Shown here piece after piece: positions 20,599-28,404 of a DNA stretch of 29,471 nucleotides (positions within the stretch are counted from its first letter, which is position 1; each line of letters starts with the position of its first letter). Source of the stretch: CAYYNP01 sp964472545 (lineage in GTDB: Bacteria; Planctomycetota; Planctomycetia; Pirellulales; Thermoguttaceae); contig CAYYNP010000102.1 of the NCBI GenBank assembly GCA_964472545.1, positions 1-29,471 on the forward strand, in the 5' to 3' direction. The notes under the pieces were generated by a model that did no database searches, was not told the DNA's origin, and saw nothing but the letters and a program-made list of their open reading frames with translations. The translations under genes and the position numbers were made by a program.

Positions 20599-20676
20599 CG
20601 TTTAGCCGCCGCCGGCACGGCGGCGTCGTTGCTGCCGTGCTTCAACTTGCGCCGCCGTGCCGGCGGCGGCTAAACG
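20599..20676. repeat. 27-bp perfect inverted repeat (GCCGCCG-hairpin copies 2 and 3)
   Basis: Arms 20599-20625 and 20650-20676 are exact reverse complements, separated by 24 bases. Each arm is itself a copy of the element at 10858-10886 and can form its own small hairpin. It lies between the UROD-like gene and the glucuronidase-like gene (123-bp gap), upstream of the latter's ribosome site. Confidence 0.9.
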
Positions 20677-20690
20677 GTTGATGGTAATCG

Positions 20691-21833
20691 TTAGGGTCGG
20701 TTGTATCGCCGGATGGCCCGTTCGATCGCCTTGCCGGTGGCTAGGGGGTCTCGCCGGGCTTCGGTGTACTTGCCGTCGGCCAGCGTAATCGCCGGGGCGA
20801 TGTACGAGGCCACGATCAGCCCGCGCGTGCCCAACTTCTCGAACAGGGTGCGGTAGTAATCCTCAATGTACTCGTCGGCCACGTTGAAATCGGCCGCCAT
20901 GTAGACGATGCCCTTGTCGGCCAGCGCGTGGCGCATCGTGGCCGCCCCGTCGATGTCGTCGAGGTGGAGATTCTGGATCGCCGTCAGCCCGTCGGTCGCT
21001 AGGTAGTTGTCGATGTGCTGCGTCGCCGTGCCGCAGTAGTGGATCGCCCCACCGCCGAACGCCTTCAGCACCCGGCTGTTGTACGGCACGACGAATTCGC
21101 GATACAACTCCGGGCCGAAGATCACGCAGTCGTCGTCCGACATCCACACGCCGCCGTAGCCGCCGGGGATCTTGATTCCCAGCACGTAGGCGTCGTCCGC
21201 GATCTCTTGCCCGGCGGCCTGCTTCTGTACGCGGACCCAATCGATCAGCGCATCGGTCACCAGGTCCATCAGTCGGTGGATCGCCTCGGGGTGATCGTGC
21301 ATCCAATAGATCATCTTGTCGTAGCCGACGATTTGCAGGGCCGTGGTCAGCGGACCTTGACAGTCGGTCACCCCCACCGGCAGATCGCCTCGCTGGCGCA
21401 TCGTGCGGATCGTGTTCAATACGCGCGGCATCAGACCGTCGCGCGTCGGGTCGGGGGGGCGAAGGTCCTCGAGTTGCTCGACTTCGCGGACCGGCGCCAA
21501 ATCGACGGCCGGGTCTTTGTGATCTGCAAAGACGATGTTCACGCCAAAGCCCGAGGCCAACACACCGGTGCCGTACCAGGGCATCAGGAACGGGATGTAC
21601 GCATCGTCGAAGTTGGCCACGTGCCGCTCGATCCCCTCGATCTGGTAGCGGATCATCGACGCGGGGTCGTCGTCGCAGTAGTCCGGCGGGATGTGGTCCT
21701 CGACGTCGCCGAAGAGCCAGTAGCCGGCGTCGTAGATCAGATAGGGCGCCGCCGGATTCTCGAACTCGAACGCCGAACGGATTGCCGCCTCGGCAGCCAC
21801 GCTACGCTCTCGGTATCGTTCGGGAGAGGTCAT
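20691..21833 (-). CDS. UROD-superfamily protein (methyltransferase-like)
   Basis: A 380-residue cytoplasmic TIM-barrel protein of the uroporphyrinogen decarboxylase superfamily (PF01208). ATG 21833 has AGGA about seven bases upstream and begins MTSPERYRERS; a longer frame upstream only translates repeat DNA. His265-x-Cys267 (IHYCGT) matches the first two ligands of the zinc site of corrinoid-dependent methyltransferases such as MtbA. The expected third ligand near the C-terminus appears as Ser343 (VASYIAP), so the site may be incomplete. It is therefore not confidently a heme enzyme (HemE) nor a proven methyltransferase. It heads a minus-strand group of glycan genes and is divergent from the FAD oxidoreductase. 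Confidence 0.82.
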   Translation of the reverse strand: MTSPERYRERSVAAEAAIRSAFEFENPAAPYLIYDAGYWLFGDVEDHIPPDYCDDDPASMIRYQIEGIERHVANFDDAYIPFLMPWYGTGVLASGFGVNIVFADHKDPAVDLAPVREVEQLEDLRPPDPTRDGLMPRVLNTIRTMRQRGDLPVGVTDCQGPLTTALQIVGYDKMIYWMHDHPEAIHRLMDLVTDALIDWVRVQKQAAGQEIADDAYVLGIKIPGGYGGVWMSDDDCVIFGPELYREFVVPYNSRVLKAFGGGAIHYCGTATQHIDNYLATDGLTAIQNLHLDDIDGAATMRHALADKGIVYMAADFNVADEYIEDYYRTLFEKLGTRGLIVASYIAPAITLADGKYTEARRDPLATGKAIERAIRRYNRP

Positions 21834-21879
21834 TGAGCCGTCCTGAAGGTTCTCTTGCCGTGGGACCGGTGACACCACC

Positions 21880-21908
21880 AGTGTAGCGGCCGGGTGATCG
21901 GAGGGAAA
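21880..21908 (-). promoter_or_regulatory. Candidate promoter for the UROD-like gene
   Basis: On the minus strand: TTTCCC (21903-21908), 17 bp, TACACT (21880-21885), 46 bases before the start. The minus-35 box is weak; the minus-10 box is the same hexamer as at 2391-2396. Confidence 0.35.
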
Positions 21909-21943
21909 GCACCGCATCGCCGCTGTAGCCGGATTGGCCAGAA

Positions 21944-22192
21944 GCCAGGAGAACTGCAAAGTGTGCGGGAGCCCGAAAAAGGGGACTGGCTCCGTCGACG
22001 ATCGATGTGGCTGTAGGGATTCGCAGTGCCGACGGTGCCTGTCCCCTTTGTTCGGGCGGCGGCATGGGCGCACCGTGGAAAAGGGGGACAGGCACCGAGC
22101 CGGGAACTTCGTCGGCAGGTTCCGTATTGATCCTGGCTCGGAGCCAGCCCCCGTTTTCCACTCCCGCGAATCGACTTTGCAGTTCTCCTGGG
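21944..22192. repeat. Nested inverted-repeat cluster (REP/BIME-like)
   Basis: Outer arms: CCAGGAGAACTGCAAAGT... at 21944-21994 and its inverted relative at 22138-22192. Inner arms: CGGTGCCTGTCCCCTTT (22033-22049) and the matching GGGGGACAGGCACCG segment (22079-22097). The whole 249-bp block is roughly symmetrical and fills the 455-bp gap between divergent genes. GGGACAGGCACC-type motifs resemble repeats linked to RAYT transposases in other bacteria, but no such gene is in this window. Another outer-arm copy ends the window. Apart from this and two promoters, the gap holds no gene. Confidence 0.85.
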
Positions 22193-22208
22193 CCGGAAGC
22201 CGATCTGC

Positions 22209-22236
22209 TTGACTTCGACGGTGTGGCAGCTACATT
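22209..22236 (+). promoter_or_regulatory. Sigma70-type promoter for the FAD oxidoreductase
   Basis: TTGACT (22209-22214), a 16-bp spacer and TACATT (22231-22236), about 52 bases before the start codon and just outside the repeat cluster. Confidence 0.5.
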
Positions 22237-22288
22237 CAGGCGTGCAGTTCCGTACAGACAGTAGCATCGTGCCTGGGAGACGAAACGT

Positions 22289-25075
22289 ATGCATTTATCA
22301 CCGCGCAAGGTCGGAATCGGAGCGTTTCTGTTTGGGGCTTTGCTGATATCGACGGCGACCGCCGAGAATCTCCTCTGGCTCGAGGCCGAGCAATTCGAGC
22401 AACACGGCGGCTGGGTGCCGGACGCCCAGTTTCTCGATCAGGTCGGCTCGCCCTATTTGATGGCCGTGGGCCTGGGGAAGCCGGTGGAAGACGCGGCCAC
22501 CTCGGTCGACGTGGCAGCCGCCGGACAGTATCGCCTCTGGGTGCGAACCAAGGACTGGGTGCCGGACCATCATCCGGGCCGGTTTGAAATCCTGCTCGAC
22601 GGGCGATCCGCCGGTTGCACGTTCGGCGAGAGCGGCAAGTCCGGCTGGCGATGGGAAGACGGCGGCGTACACGCGCTTTCCGGTTCGGTTGAAATCTGCT
22701 TGCACGACTTGACCGGCTACTACGGCCGCTGCGATGCGATCGTGCTGGCCGACGACCTCGATTGGACGCCGCCGGAACCCACGGAGGCGATCACGAAGCT
22801 GCGGCGGCAACACGGCGGCGAATCTCCCGACGTCGAACAAATACGGCCGTACGACGTGGTGGTGGTTGGCGGAGGATTGGCCGGCTGTATGGCGGCGGTG
22901 GCGGCGGCACGCAACGGCGCCGAAACGGCGTTGATCCAGAACCGGCCCGTGCTCGGCGGCAACGCCAGCGTGGAGATCCTCGTCCCGCCGGTGGGTGCCT
23001 GCACGTCGATCCGCGAGAGTGGGCTGATCGAAGAGGTCCGCACGGCGGGCAACCAGCGGGCGTCGGAAAGCTGGGTCTACAGCGGTCGGCTGCGGCGGCT
23101 GGTCGATGCGCAGGAGAAGCTCGACCTGTATCTGAACACGCACGCTACCGGCGTGCAGATGCGCGACACGCCGAAGAATTCGATCTCCGCCGTAAACGCC
23201 GTCGACACCCGCACGGGACGCCGGCGGACGTTTCCCGGACGGATCTTCATCGACTGCACCGGCGACGGCGTGATTGGGCTGGCGGCCGGCGCGGAGTATC
23301 GCCACGGCCGCGAAGCGCGAGCGGTTCACGGCGAGTCGCTGGCGCCCGAGGTCGGCAATCCCCACACGATGGGCAACTCGCTGAAGTACGCTGCCCGGCA
23401 GACCGACACGCCGAAGTCCTTCGCCACACCACCCTGGGCCTATCACTTCGAGAAATGCGACGACTTCGGCCCCGGGCGTCATCCGCTGGCCGGCTCGACG
23501 CTCGACTGGCAATGGGTGATCGAGTTGGGCGGGCTGCAAGATACGTATCACAACGCGGAGGAGACTCGCGACGAGTTGTTGCGCGTGATCTACGGGATGT
23601 GGGACCACGTAAAGAACCACTGCCCGAAGCAGCAGGAGTCGGCGGCGTGTTGCGAGTTGGCCTGGGTGGGCTACGTAACCGGCAAACGCGAGAGCAACCG
23701 GCTGATCGGCGACCACGTGATGACCGAGCAGGATTTTACCGAGCAGACGCTGTTTGCCGACCGCGTGGCGTTCGGCGGCTGGGGGCTCGACGATCACCCC
23801 TCGGGCGGTTTCTTCTACGAAGGCAAGCCGTCGCACCACGTTCACGGCTTCGGGCGGCTGCCGCACTCGATTCCGTATCGCTCGCTCTATTCCAGGAACG
23901 TGGGCAACCTGATGATGGCCGGGCGGAATATCTCGGTGTCGCACGTGGCGTTGGGCACCACCCGGGTGATGCTCACGTGCGGCGTGATCGGGCATGCCGC
24001 GGGCACGGCGGCCGGGATCTGCGTTGAGGAGAAGACGCTGCCACGCGGCGTGTATCGCGAGCACATCGCTGCGCTACAGCAACAGTTGCTCAAAGAAGGG
24101 GCCTATCTGATCGCGCTGCCGAACCGCGACCCCGCAGATTTGGCTCGGGCAGCCGCGGCGACTGCCTCGAGCGAAGCCTCGCCGGCCGCGGCCGTGATCG
24201 ACGGCTATGCCCGGCCGGAAGGCGACGTCCCACACGCTTGGGAGCCGCAATCCGGCGCCGACGGGCCGCACTGGGTCTGCCTCGCGTGGAGACAGCCGCA
24301 GACGTTCAACACGGTCCACGTGACGCAACTCGGCCGCTGTCCGCTGGAGGTCGAAATCTGGGCCAACGACGCCTGGAAGACGGTGGCCGAGGTGCCCGAC
24401 GGGCTGTTTCGCCGAAACGTGTTGGCGTTCGACGACGTGACCGCGAACCGTCTGCGTGTGGTGCTCTACGAGCCGCGGGCGATCAACGAGATTCGCGTCT
24501 ACCGCGAAGACCCGCAGCAAGTGGCGGCGACCCGGCGTGCGTTCGAGGTGATGCGCACGCCGATCGACGGGCCCGGGTTTCCCTGGGGCGACGAGTCGGT
24601 GCTGCAGATTCGCCGGGCCGTGCCGGTTCGTCCGTCGCAATGGGGAACGGGTGTGGCCGCCGAGAAGCTCCCGGGCATTGTGCTCGACGCGAAGAAGGCA
24701 CAACGTAGCGGCGAGTGGACGCCGTCGAATCACACCGGCCCCTTCATCGGCGACGGCTACCTGCACGACGGCAACACGGCCAAGGCCGAGAAGTCAATCC
24801 GTTTGCGACCGAAACTCGCGCAGCCCGGGCGCTACGAAGTGCGTTTCGCCTATTCGGCCCTGGAAAACCGCGCGAGTAACACGCCCGTAACTGTGATCCA
24901 TGCCGGCGGATCGAAGACCGTTCGCATCGACCAGCGCCAGAAGCCGCCGATCGACGGGCTGACGATTTCGCTGGGCACGTTCGAGCTCGACGGCAAGTCG
25001 GCGATCGTCGTCGCCAATGCCGACACCGACGGCTACGTAGTCGTCGATGCAATTCAACTGATCCCGGTGAAGTAG
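22289..25075 (+). CDS. Exported FAD-dependent oxidoreductase with carbohydrate-binding-like domains
   Basis: A 928-residue protein with a signal peptide (1-25, ends STATA). An N-terminal beta-sandwich resembling a carbohydrate-binding module covers about 27-158 (LWLEAEQFE, YRLWVRTKDW). The FAD-binding Rossmann fold follows, with GGGLAG at 194-199 and RPVLGGN at 219-225, continuing to about 600 (FAD_oxidored family, PF12831). A discoidin-like domain spans about 640-765, and a golvesin/Xly-like beta domain (about 790-928) ends YVVVDAIQLIPV. It probably oxidises a sugar or polysaccharide-bound hydroxyl outside the cytoplasm; the electron acceptor is unknown. GGGAGA at 22275-22280 supports the ATG. 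The methyltransferase gene follows after 18 bp. Confidence 0.88.
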   Translation: MHLSPRKVGIGAFLFGALLISTATAENLLWLEAEQFEQHGGWVPDAQFLDQVGSPYLMAVGLGKPVEDAATSVDVAAAGQYRLWVRTKDWVPDHHPGRFEILLDGRSAGCTFGESGKSGWRWEDGGVHALSGSVEICLHDLTGYYGRCDAIVLADDLDWTPPEPTEAITKLRRQHGGESPDVEQIRPYDVVVVGGGLAGCMAAVAAARNGAETALIQNRPVLGGNASVEILVPPVGACTSIRESGLIEEVRTAGNQRASESWVYSGRLRRLVDAQEKLDLYLNTHATGVQMRDTPKNSISAVNAVDTRTGRRRTFPGRIFIDCTGDGVIGLAAGAEYRHGREARAVHGESLAPEVGNPHTMGNSLKYAARQTDTPKSFATPPWAYHFEKCDDFGPGRHPLAGSTLDWQWVIELGGLQDTYHNAEETRDELLRVIYGMWDHVKNHCPKQQESAACCELAWVGYVTGKRESNRLIGDHVMTEQDFTEQTLFADRVAFGGWGLDDHPSGGFFYEGKPSHHVHGFGRLPHSIPYRSLYSRNVGNLMMAGRNISVSHVALGTTRVMLTCGVIGHAAGTAAGICVEEKTLPRGVYREHIAALQQQLLKEGAYLIALPNRDPADLARAAAATASSEASPAAAVIDGYARPEGDVPHAWEPQSGADGPHWVCLAWRQPQTFNTVHVTQLGRCPLEVEIWANDAWKTVAEVPDGLFRRNVLAFDDVTANRLRVVLYEPRAINEIRVYREDPQQVAATRRAFEVMRTPIDGPGFPWGDESVLQIRRAVPVRPSQWGTGVAAEKLPGIVLDAKKAQRSGEWTPSNHTGPFIGDGYLHDGNTAKAEKSIRLRPKLAQPGRYEVRFAYSALENRASNTPVTVIHAGGSKTVRIDQRQKPPIDGLTISLGTFELDGKSAIVVANADTDGYVVVDAIQLIPVK

Positions 25076-25093
25076 CGAGGTGCGTATTCGAGC

Positions 25094-25891
25094 ATGGAAG
25101 TCATCGACGCGAAGCTGTACGACTTTCCCAAGTACTACGACCTGTTGTTCGGTTCCGATTGGAAGACCGAGTTCGATTTCCTGCGGGCCTGTTTTGCAAA
25201 ACACGCCGGGCGGAAGGTACGGCGGTTGTTTGAGCCGGCCTGCGGCACGGGACGCTTGCTGGCCAAGTTTGCGGAGGCCGGGTACGAGGTGGCCGGCAAC
25301 GACCTGAACGAGAAGGCGGTCGCCTACTGCAACGCGCGGCTGGTGCGCATGGGTTTTCCCGCATCGGCCGTGGTGGGCGATATGGCCGATTTCCGCTTGC
25401 GGCGAAAGGCCGACGCGGCGCTGAACACGATCAACAGCTTTCGGCATCTGCCGGACGAAACGGCGGCGGAAGCCCATTTGCAGTGTATGGCCGCGGCGCT
25501 GCGCCCCGGCGGAGTCTACGTCCTGGGGCTCCATTTGACACCGACGGGAAAGCCCGAGTGTAGCGAGGAGTCGTGGTCGGCCCGGCGGGGCAATCTGGCG
25601 GTGGCGTCGCACATGTGGTCGATCGACATCGACCGCCGCCGGCGGCGCGAGCGGATCGGCATGACGCTGGACGTCCACACGCCGCGCCGGCAGTTTCAGC
25701 TCAACGAAGAGATGATCTTCCGCACGTATTCGGCCGCGCAGTTTCGGCGCCTGCTGGGCCGCGTCGATGCCCTGGAATTGGCCGAGACGTACGACTTCTC
25801 TTATGACGTCGATCGGCCGGTGCGCGTCGACGGGCAGACCGAAGACGTAATCTACGTGTTGCGGAAGCCGTCTCATGGCCTTCGGCCGTGA
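25094..25891 (+). CDS. Class I SAM-dependent methyltransferase
   Basis: A 265-residue cytoplasmic protein. SAM-binding motif I EPACGTG lies at 47-53 and the acidic ribose-binding Asp70 is in GNDLNEKA; motif IV-like NTINSFRHL follows, then the LRPGGVYVLGLH strand. The C-terminal half has a beta-rich insertion ending VIYVLRKP. The substrate is unknown. A weak GAGG lies upstream of the ATG. The 18-bp gap from the FAD oxidoreductase suggests co-transcription, but no functional link is evident from sequence. Confidence 0.87.
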   Translation: MEVIDAKLYDFPKYYDLLFGSDWKTEFDFLRACFAKHAGRKVRRLFEPACGTGRLLAKFAEAGYEVAGNDLNEKAVAYCNARLVRMGFPASAVVGDMADFRLRRKADAALNTINSFRHLPDETAAEAHLQCMAAALRPGGVYVLGLHLTPTGKPECSEESWSARRGNLAVASHMWSIDIDRRRRRERIGMTLDVHTPRRQFQLNEEMIFRTYSAAQFRRLLGRVDALELAETYDFSYDVDRPVRVDGQTEDVIYVLRKPSHGLRP

Positions 25892-25955
25892 GATCGCTTA
25901 GCAGCACTTGGCGCCCGCCACGGGCCGCAGAACGTTGGCTGTGGAGCGAATCACC

Positions 25956-27014
25956 ATGACGTCTCTCGTCCCAATTCTCACGCTCGCGCTGGCTGGCGTT
26001 CCACCGGCCTCGGCGTATACGGACCATTCGCGACTGATGGTCTATCGCGACCAACACGGCATCGAGCGTCCCGTGCAAACCGCCGACGACTGGGCCGTGC
26101 GGCGGGAACACATCTTGGCGGGGATGCAAGAGGTGATGGGACCGCTGCCGGATCGCTCGAAGCTGCCGGCGTTGGACGTGCGGACGACACGGCGCCTCGA
26201 GGGTGACGGGTTCGTAAGGCTGACGATCTCATTCGTGGCCGAAGGCAACGATCGTGTGCCGGCCCATCTCTATCTACCGAAGGGGATTCCCCCGGGGAGG
26301 CGAGGGCCCGCCATGTTGGCGCTGCATCCGACCTCCCCGTTGGGCAAAGGCGTGGTGGCAGGGCTTTCAGAGCGGCCGAATCGGGCGTATGCCAAGGAGT
26401 TGGCCCGCCGGGGATACGTCGTGCTGGCGCCGGACTATCCGTCGTTCGGCGATTATCGCTATGACTTTGACGCCGACCGCTACGTCTCCGGCACGATGAA
26501 GGGGATCTTCAATCACATGCGGTGCGTCGATCTGCTGCAGTCGCGCGACGAGGTCGACCCGGAGCGGATCGGCGTGATCGGCCATTCGCTGGGCGGGCAC
26601 AACGCGATGTTCGTGGGCGTCTTCGACCGGCGGCTGAAAGTGATCGTTTCGAGTTGCGGCTGGACGCCTTTTGAAGACTACTACGCCGGCGACGTCCGCG
26701 GCTGGACGAGCGACCGCTACATGCCGCGGATCCGCGATCGCTATGGCCTCGATCCCGGCCGCATACCGTTCGACTTCTACGAGGTCGTCGCGGCGCTGGC
26801 CCCACGGGCGTTCTTTTCGAGTTCACCCGAGCACGACGGCAACTTCAGCGTTGAGGGCGTACGCAAGGCCGAAACGGAAGCCCGGCGGGTCTTCTCGCTG
26901 TTGAAGGCCGAGGACCGTCTGATCGTCCGCTATCCCGACTGCGGCCACGACTTCCCGCCCGAGACGCGGCAGGAGGCGTATCGGTTCATCGATCGGGTTC
27001 TGCGCGGCGGCTAG
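25956..27014 (+). CDS. Secreted alpha/beta hydrolase (acetylxylan-esterase/DLH-like)
   Basis: A 352-residue exported serine hydrolase. ATG 25956 starts a clean signal peptide (MTSLVPILTLALAG...ASA) and has GGAG nine bases upstream; an in-frame GTG at 25941 is a possible alternative. Nucleophile elbow GHSLGG with Ser211. The acid is likely Asp294 (EHDGNF) and the base His331 (CGHDFP), giving a complete triad in the usual order. HPTSPLGKG near 124-132 may help form the oxyanion hole. Relatives include dienelactone hydrolase-like and acetylxylan esterase-like proteins in polysaccharide-use loci, so removal of acyl groups from glycan is a reasonable inference. It is 64 bp from the methyltransferase, same strand. 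Confidence 0.87.
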   Translation: MTSLVPILTLALAGVPPASAYTDHSRLMVYRDQHGIERPVQTADDWAVRREHILAGMQEVMGPLPDRSKLPALDVRTTRRLEGDGFVRLTISFVAEGNDRVPAHLYLPKGIPPGRRGPAMLALHPTSPLGKGVVAGLSERPNRAYAKELARRGYVVLAPDYPSFGDYRYDFDADRYVSGTMKGIFNHMRCVDLLQSRDEVDPERIGVIGHSLGGHNAMFVGVFDRRLKVIVSSCGWTPFEDYYAGDVRGWTSDRYMPRIRDRYGLDPGRIPFDFYEVVAALAPRAFFSSSPEHDGNFSVEGVRKAETEARRVFSLLKAEDRLIVRYPDCGHDFPPETRQEAYRFIDRVLRGG

Positions 27015-27080
27015 GAGAATCGCCGTGGAAGAAGATCAGCCCGGTGGAATCTGGCGAAGGGCCCCTTATCGTGATGGACT

Positions 27081-27110
27081 TCGACAAGCGGGTGATCGGC
27101 GTGCTATAAT
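27081..27110 (+). promoter_or_regulatory. Strong sigma70-type promoter for the DUF1080 gene
   Basis: TCGACA (27081-27086), an 18-bp spacer and a perfect TATAAT (27105-27110). The leader of about 78 bases includes a 7-bp hairpin, CAGCCGG/CCGGCTG (27122-27128, 27140-27146), before the ribosome site. This is the best minus-10 match in the window. Confidence 0.6.
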
Positions 27111-27195
27111 GGTGCCCGATGCAGCCGGGAGCCCTCCGGCCGGCTGAACGCCCGAACCCATTCCCCCCGTCTCACCCACCGAGTTAGGAGAAACC

Positions 27196-27897
27196 ATGAA
27201 GAAGCACTGGATCGCCCTGTTTGCCGTGGCTTGCGTGTTCGCGTCGAGTGTCGCCGCCCGGGCCGCGGATAATCAACTGACCGACCGGGAAAAGAAGGAC
27301 GGCTGGGTCCTGCTGTTCAACGGCAGCGACTACACCGGCTGGATCTGCAACAACGGAAAAAAGGTCGCCTCGGAGGTGGACGACGGCTGCATGCAGCCCT
27401 ACAAGTCGGGCGGATACGTCGTGATCCACGAGAAGCAGTTCGAGAACTTCATCCTCAAGTGCGAGGTGAAGATGCCCGAGCGCTGCAACTCGGGGATCTT
27501 CTTCCGGGTCGAGGAGCCGAAAAACCCGGTCCATACGGGCTTCGAGATCCAGGTTTCCACGGGCACGGGGACGTCGTGTCACGACTTCGGCGCGATCTAC
27601 GATCTGGTGCCGCTGAAGAAGAACGCCACGAAGGGGCCGGGCGTCTGGAACGCGGTCGAGATCAAGTGCCAGGGAGCGAAGGTCTCGGTGACGCTCAACG
27701 GCGAGTTGGTCTGCGAGATGGACGGCGACGAGTTCGACCAGCCCGGCGAACGGGCTATCCCCGGCAACCACAAATACAAGCTCGGCGGCCAGGCTCGCGC
27801 CATCAAGGATTTTTCCCGCAAGGGATCCCTCGGCTTCCAGGACCACGGCCATCCGGTGTGGTACAAGAACGTGAAACTGCTGGAGCTCGACGAGTAG
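27196..27897 (+). CDS. DUF1080 / 3-keto-disaccharide hydrolase family protein
   Basis: A 233-residue exported protein of the DUF1080 family (PF06439), a concanavalin-like beta-sandwich. Signal peptide 1-23 (ends AARA). Family landmarks: GWVLLFNGSDYTGW (36-49), YVVIHEKQFENFILKCEVKMPERCNSGIFFR (the -F-R- core strand), FEIQV, and the closing GSLGFQDHGHPVWYKNVKLLEL. Some members have been shown to cleave 3-keto-glycosides made by a preceding oxidoreductase. TAGGAG lies six bases before the ATG and the promoter at 27081-27110 drives it. The precorrin-2 dehydrogenase-like gene starts four bases after its stop, so the two share a transcript. Confidence 0.9.
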   Translation: MKKHWIALFAVACVFASSVAARAADNQLTDREKKDGWVLLFNGSDYTGWICNNGKKVASEVDDGCMQPYKSGGYVVIHEKQFENFILKCEVKMPERCNSGIFFRVEEPKNPVHTGFEIQVSTGTGTSCHDFGAIYDLVPLKKNATKGPGVWNAVEIKCQGAKVSVTLNGELVCEMDGDEFDQPGERAIPGNHKYKLGGQARAIKDFSRKGSLGFQDHGHPVWYKNVKLLELDE

Positions 27898-27901
27898 CAG
27901 T

Positions 27902-28372
27902 ATGGGCGACGATTTCTCGAAGCCGTTGCGATTCCTTCCGTTGGGGCTCGACGTGCGCGGCAAGCGATGCCTGGTCGTCGGCGGTGGAGACGTGGGCACG
28001 CGCAAGGTGCAGACGCTCTGCCGGGCGGGGGCCGCCGTGACGGTCGTTTCGCCCGACGTCACGCTGCCGTTGCGGCAGCAGATCGAAGCCGGCCGCGTGC
28101 AATGGGTCGCGGAGCGTTTTCGCGACGAGCATCTCGGCGACCCGCTGCTCGTGGTGGCCGCCACCGACGACCAGGCGCTGAACGGAGCGGTCATCACGCT
28201 GGCATCGAGCGCCGGGGCGCTGGTCTGCGATGCCTCCAAAGCGGACCGATCCGACGTGATCTTCGGGGCCCTGCTTCAGCGCGACGACGTCACCGTGGCC
28301 GTCTTCACCGATGGCCGCGACCCGGCACAATCGCGGCGGACTCGCGACCGGATTGCGGGCTTGCTCGACTGA
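27902..28372 (+). CDS. Precorrin-2 dehydrogenase-like protein (siroheme synthase N-terminal type), short
   Basis: A 156-residue cytoplasmic protein with an NAD-binding Rossmann fold (VVGGGDVGTRKV, 25-36), VVAATDDQALN (84-94) and the family strand VTVAVFTDGRDPAQSRR (130-146). This matches the N-terminal part of CysG/SirC/Met8 proteins, which oxidise precorrin-2 in siroheme synthesis. It stops at the end of the dinucleotide domain and lacks the C-terminal dimerisation and helical domains, so it is shorter than usual. The catalytic Asp (Asp104 of CysG) aligns with Ser or Lys in CDASKADRSD (109-118), though shifted Asp residues are close by. It may be a reduced siroheme enzyme or a repurposed relative. 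Being four bases behind a secreted glycoside enzyme is odd. Confidence 0.8.
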   Translation: MGDDFSKPLRFLPLGLDVRGKRCLVVGGGDVGTRKVQTLCRAGAAVTVVSPDVTLPLRQQIEAGRVQWVAERFRDEHLGDPLLVVAATDDQALNGAVITLASSAGALVCDASKADRSDVIFGALLQRDDVTVAVFTDGRDPAQSRRTRDRIAGLLD

Positions 28373-28404
28373 TTTTGTAGCCCCCTGATCGCGAAAGTCT
28401 CAGC

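Noticed and set aside
20568..20645. N-terminal extension of the glucuronidase-like protein
   Set aside because: The extra residues are translated from a repeat arm, and the signal peptide begins at 20567.
20691..21833. HemE (heme biosynthesis) for the UROD-like gene
   Set aside because: The His-x-Cys motif and the glycan gene context fit the methyltransferase-like branch better, and no heme genes are adjacent.
21834..22073. N-terminal extension of the UROD-like protein
   Set aside because: It is encoded by the REP-like cluster, and a ribosome site sits directly before 21833.
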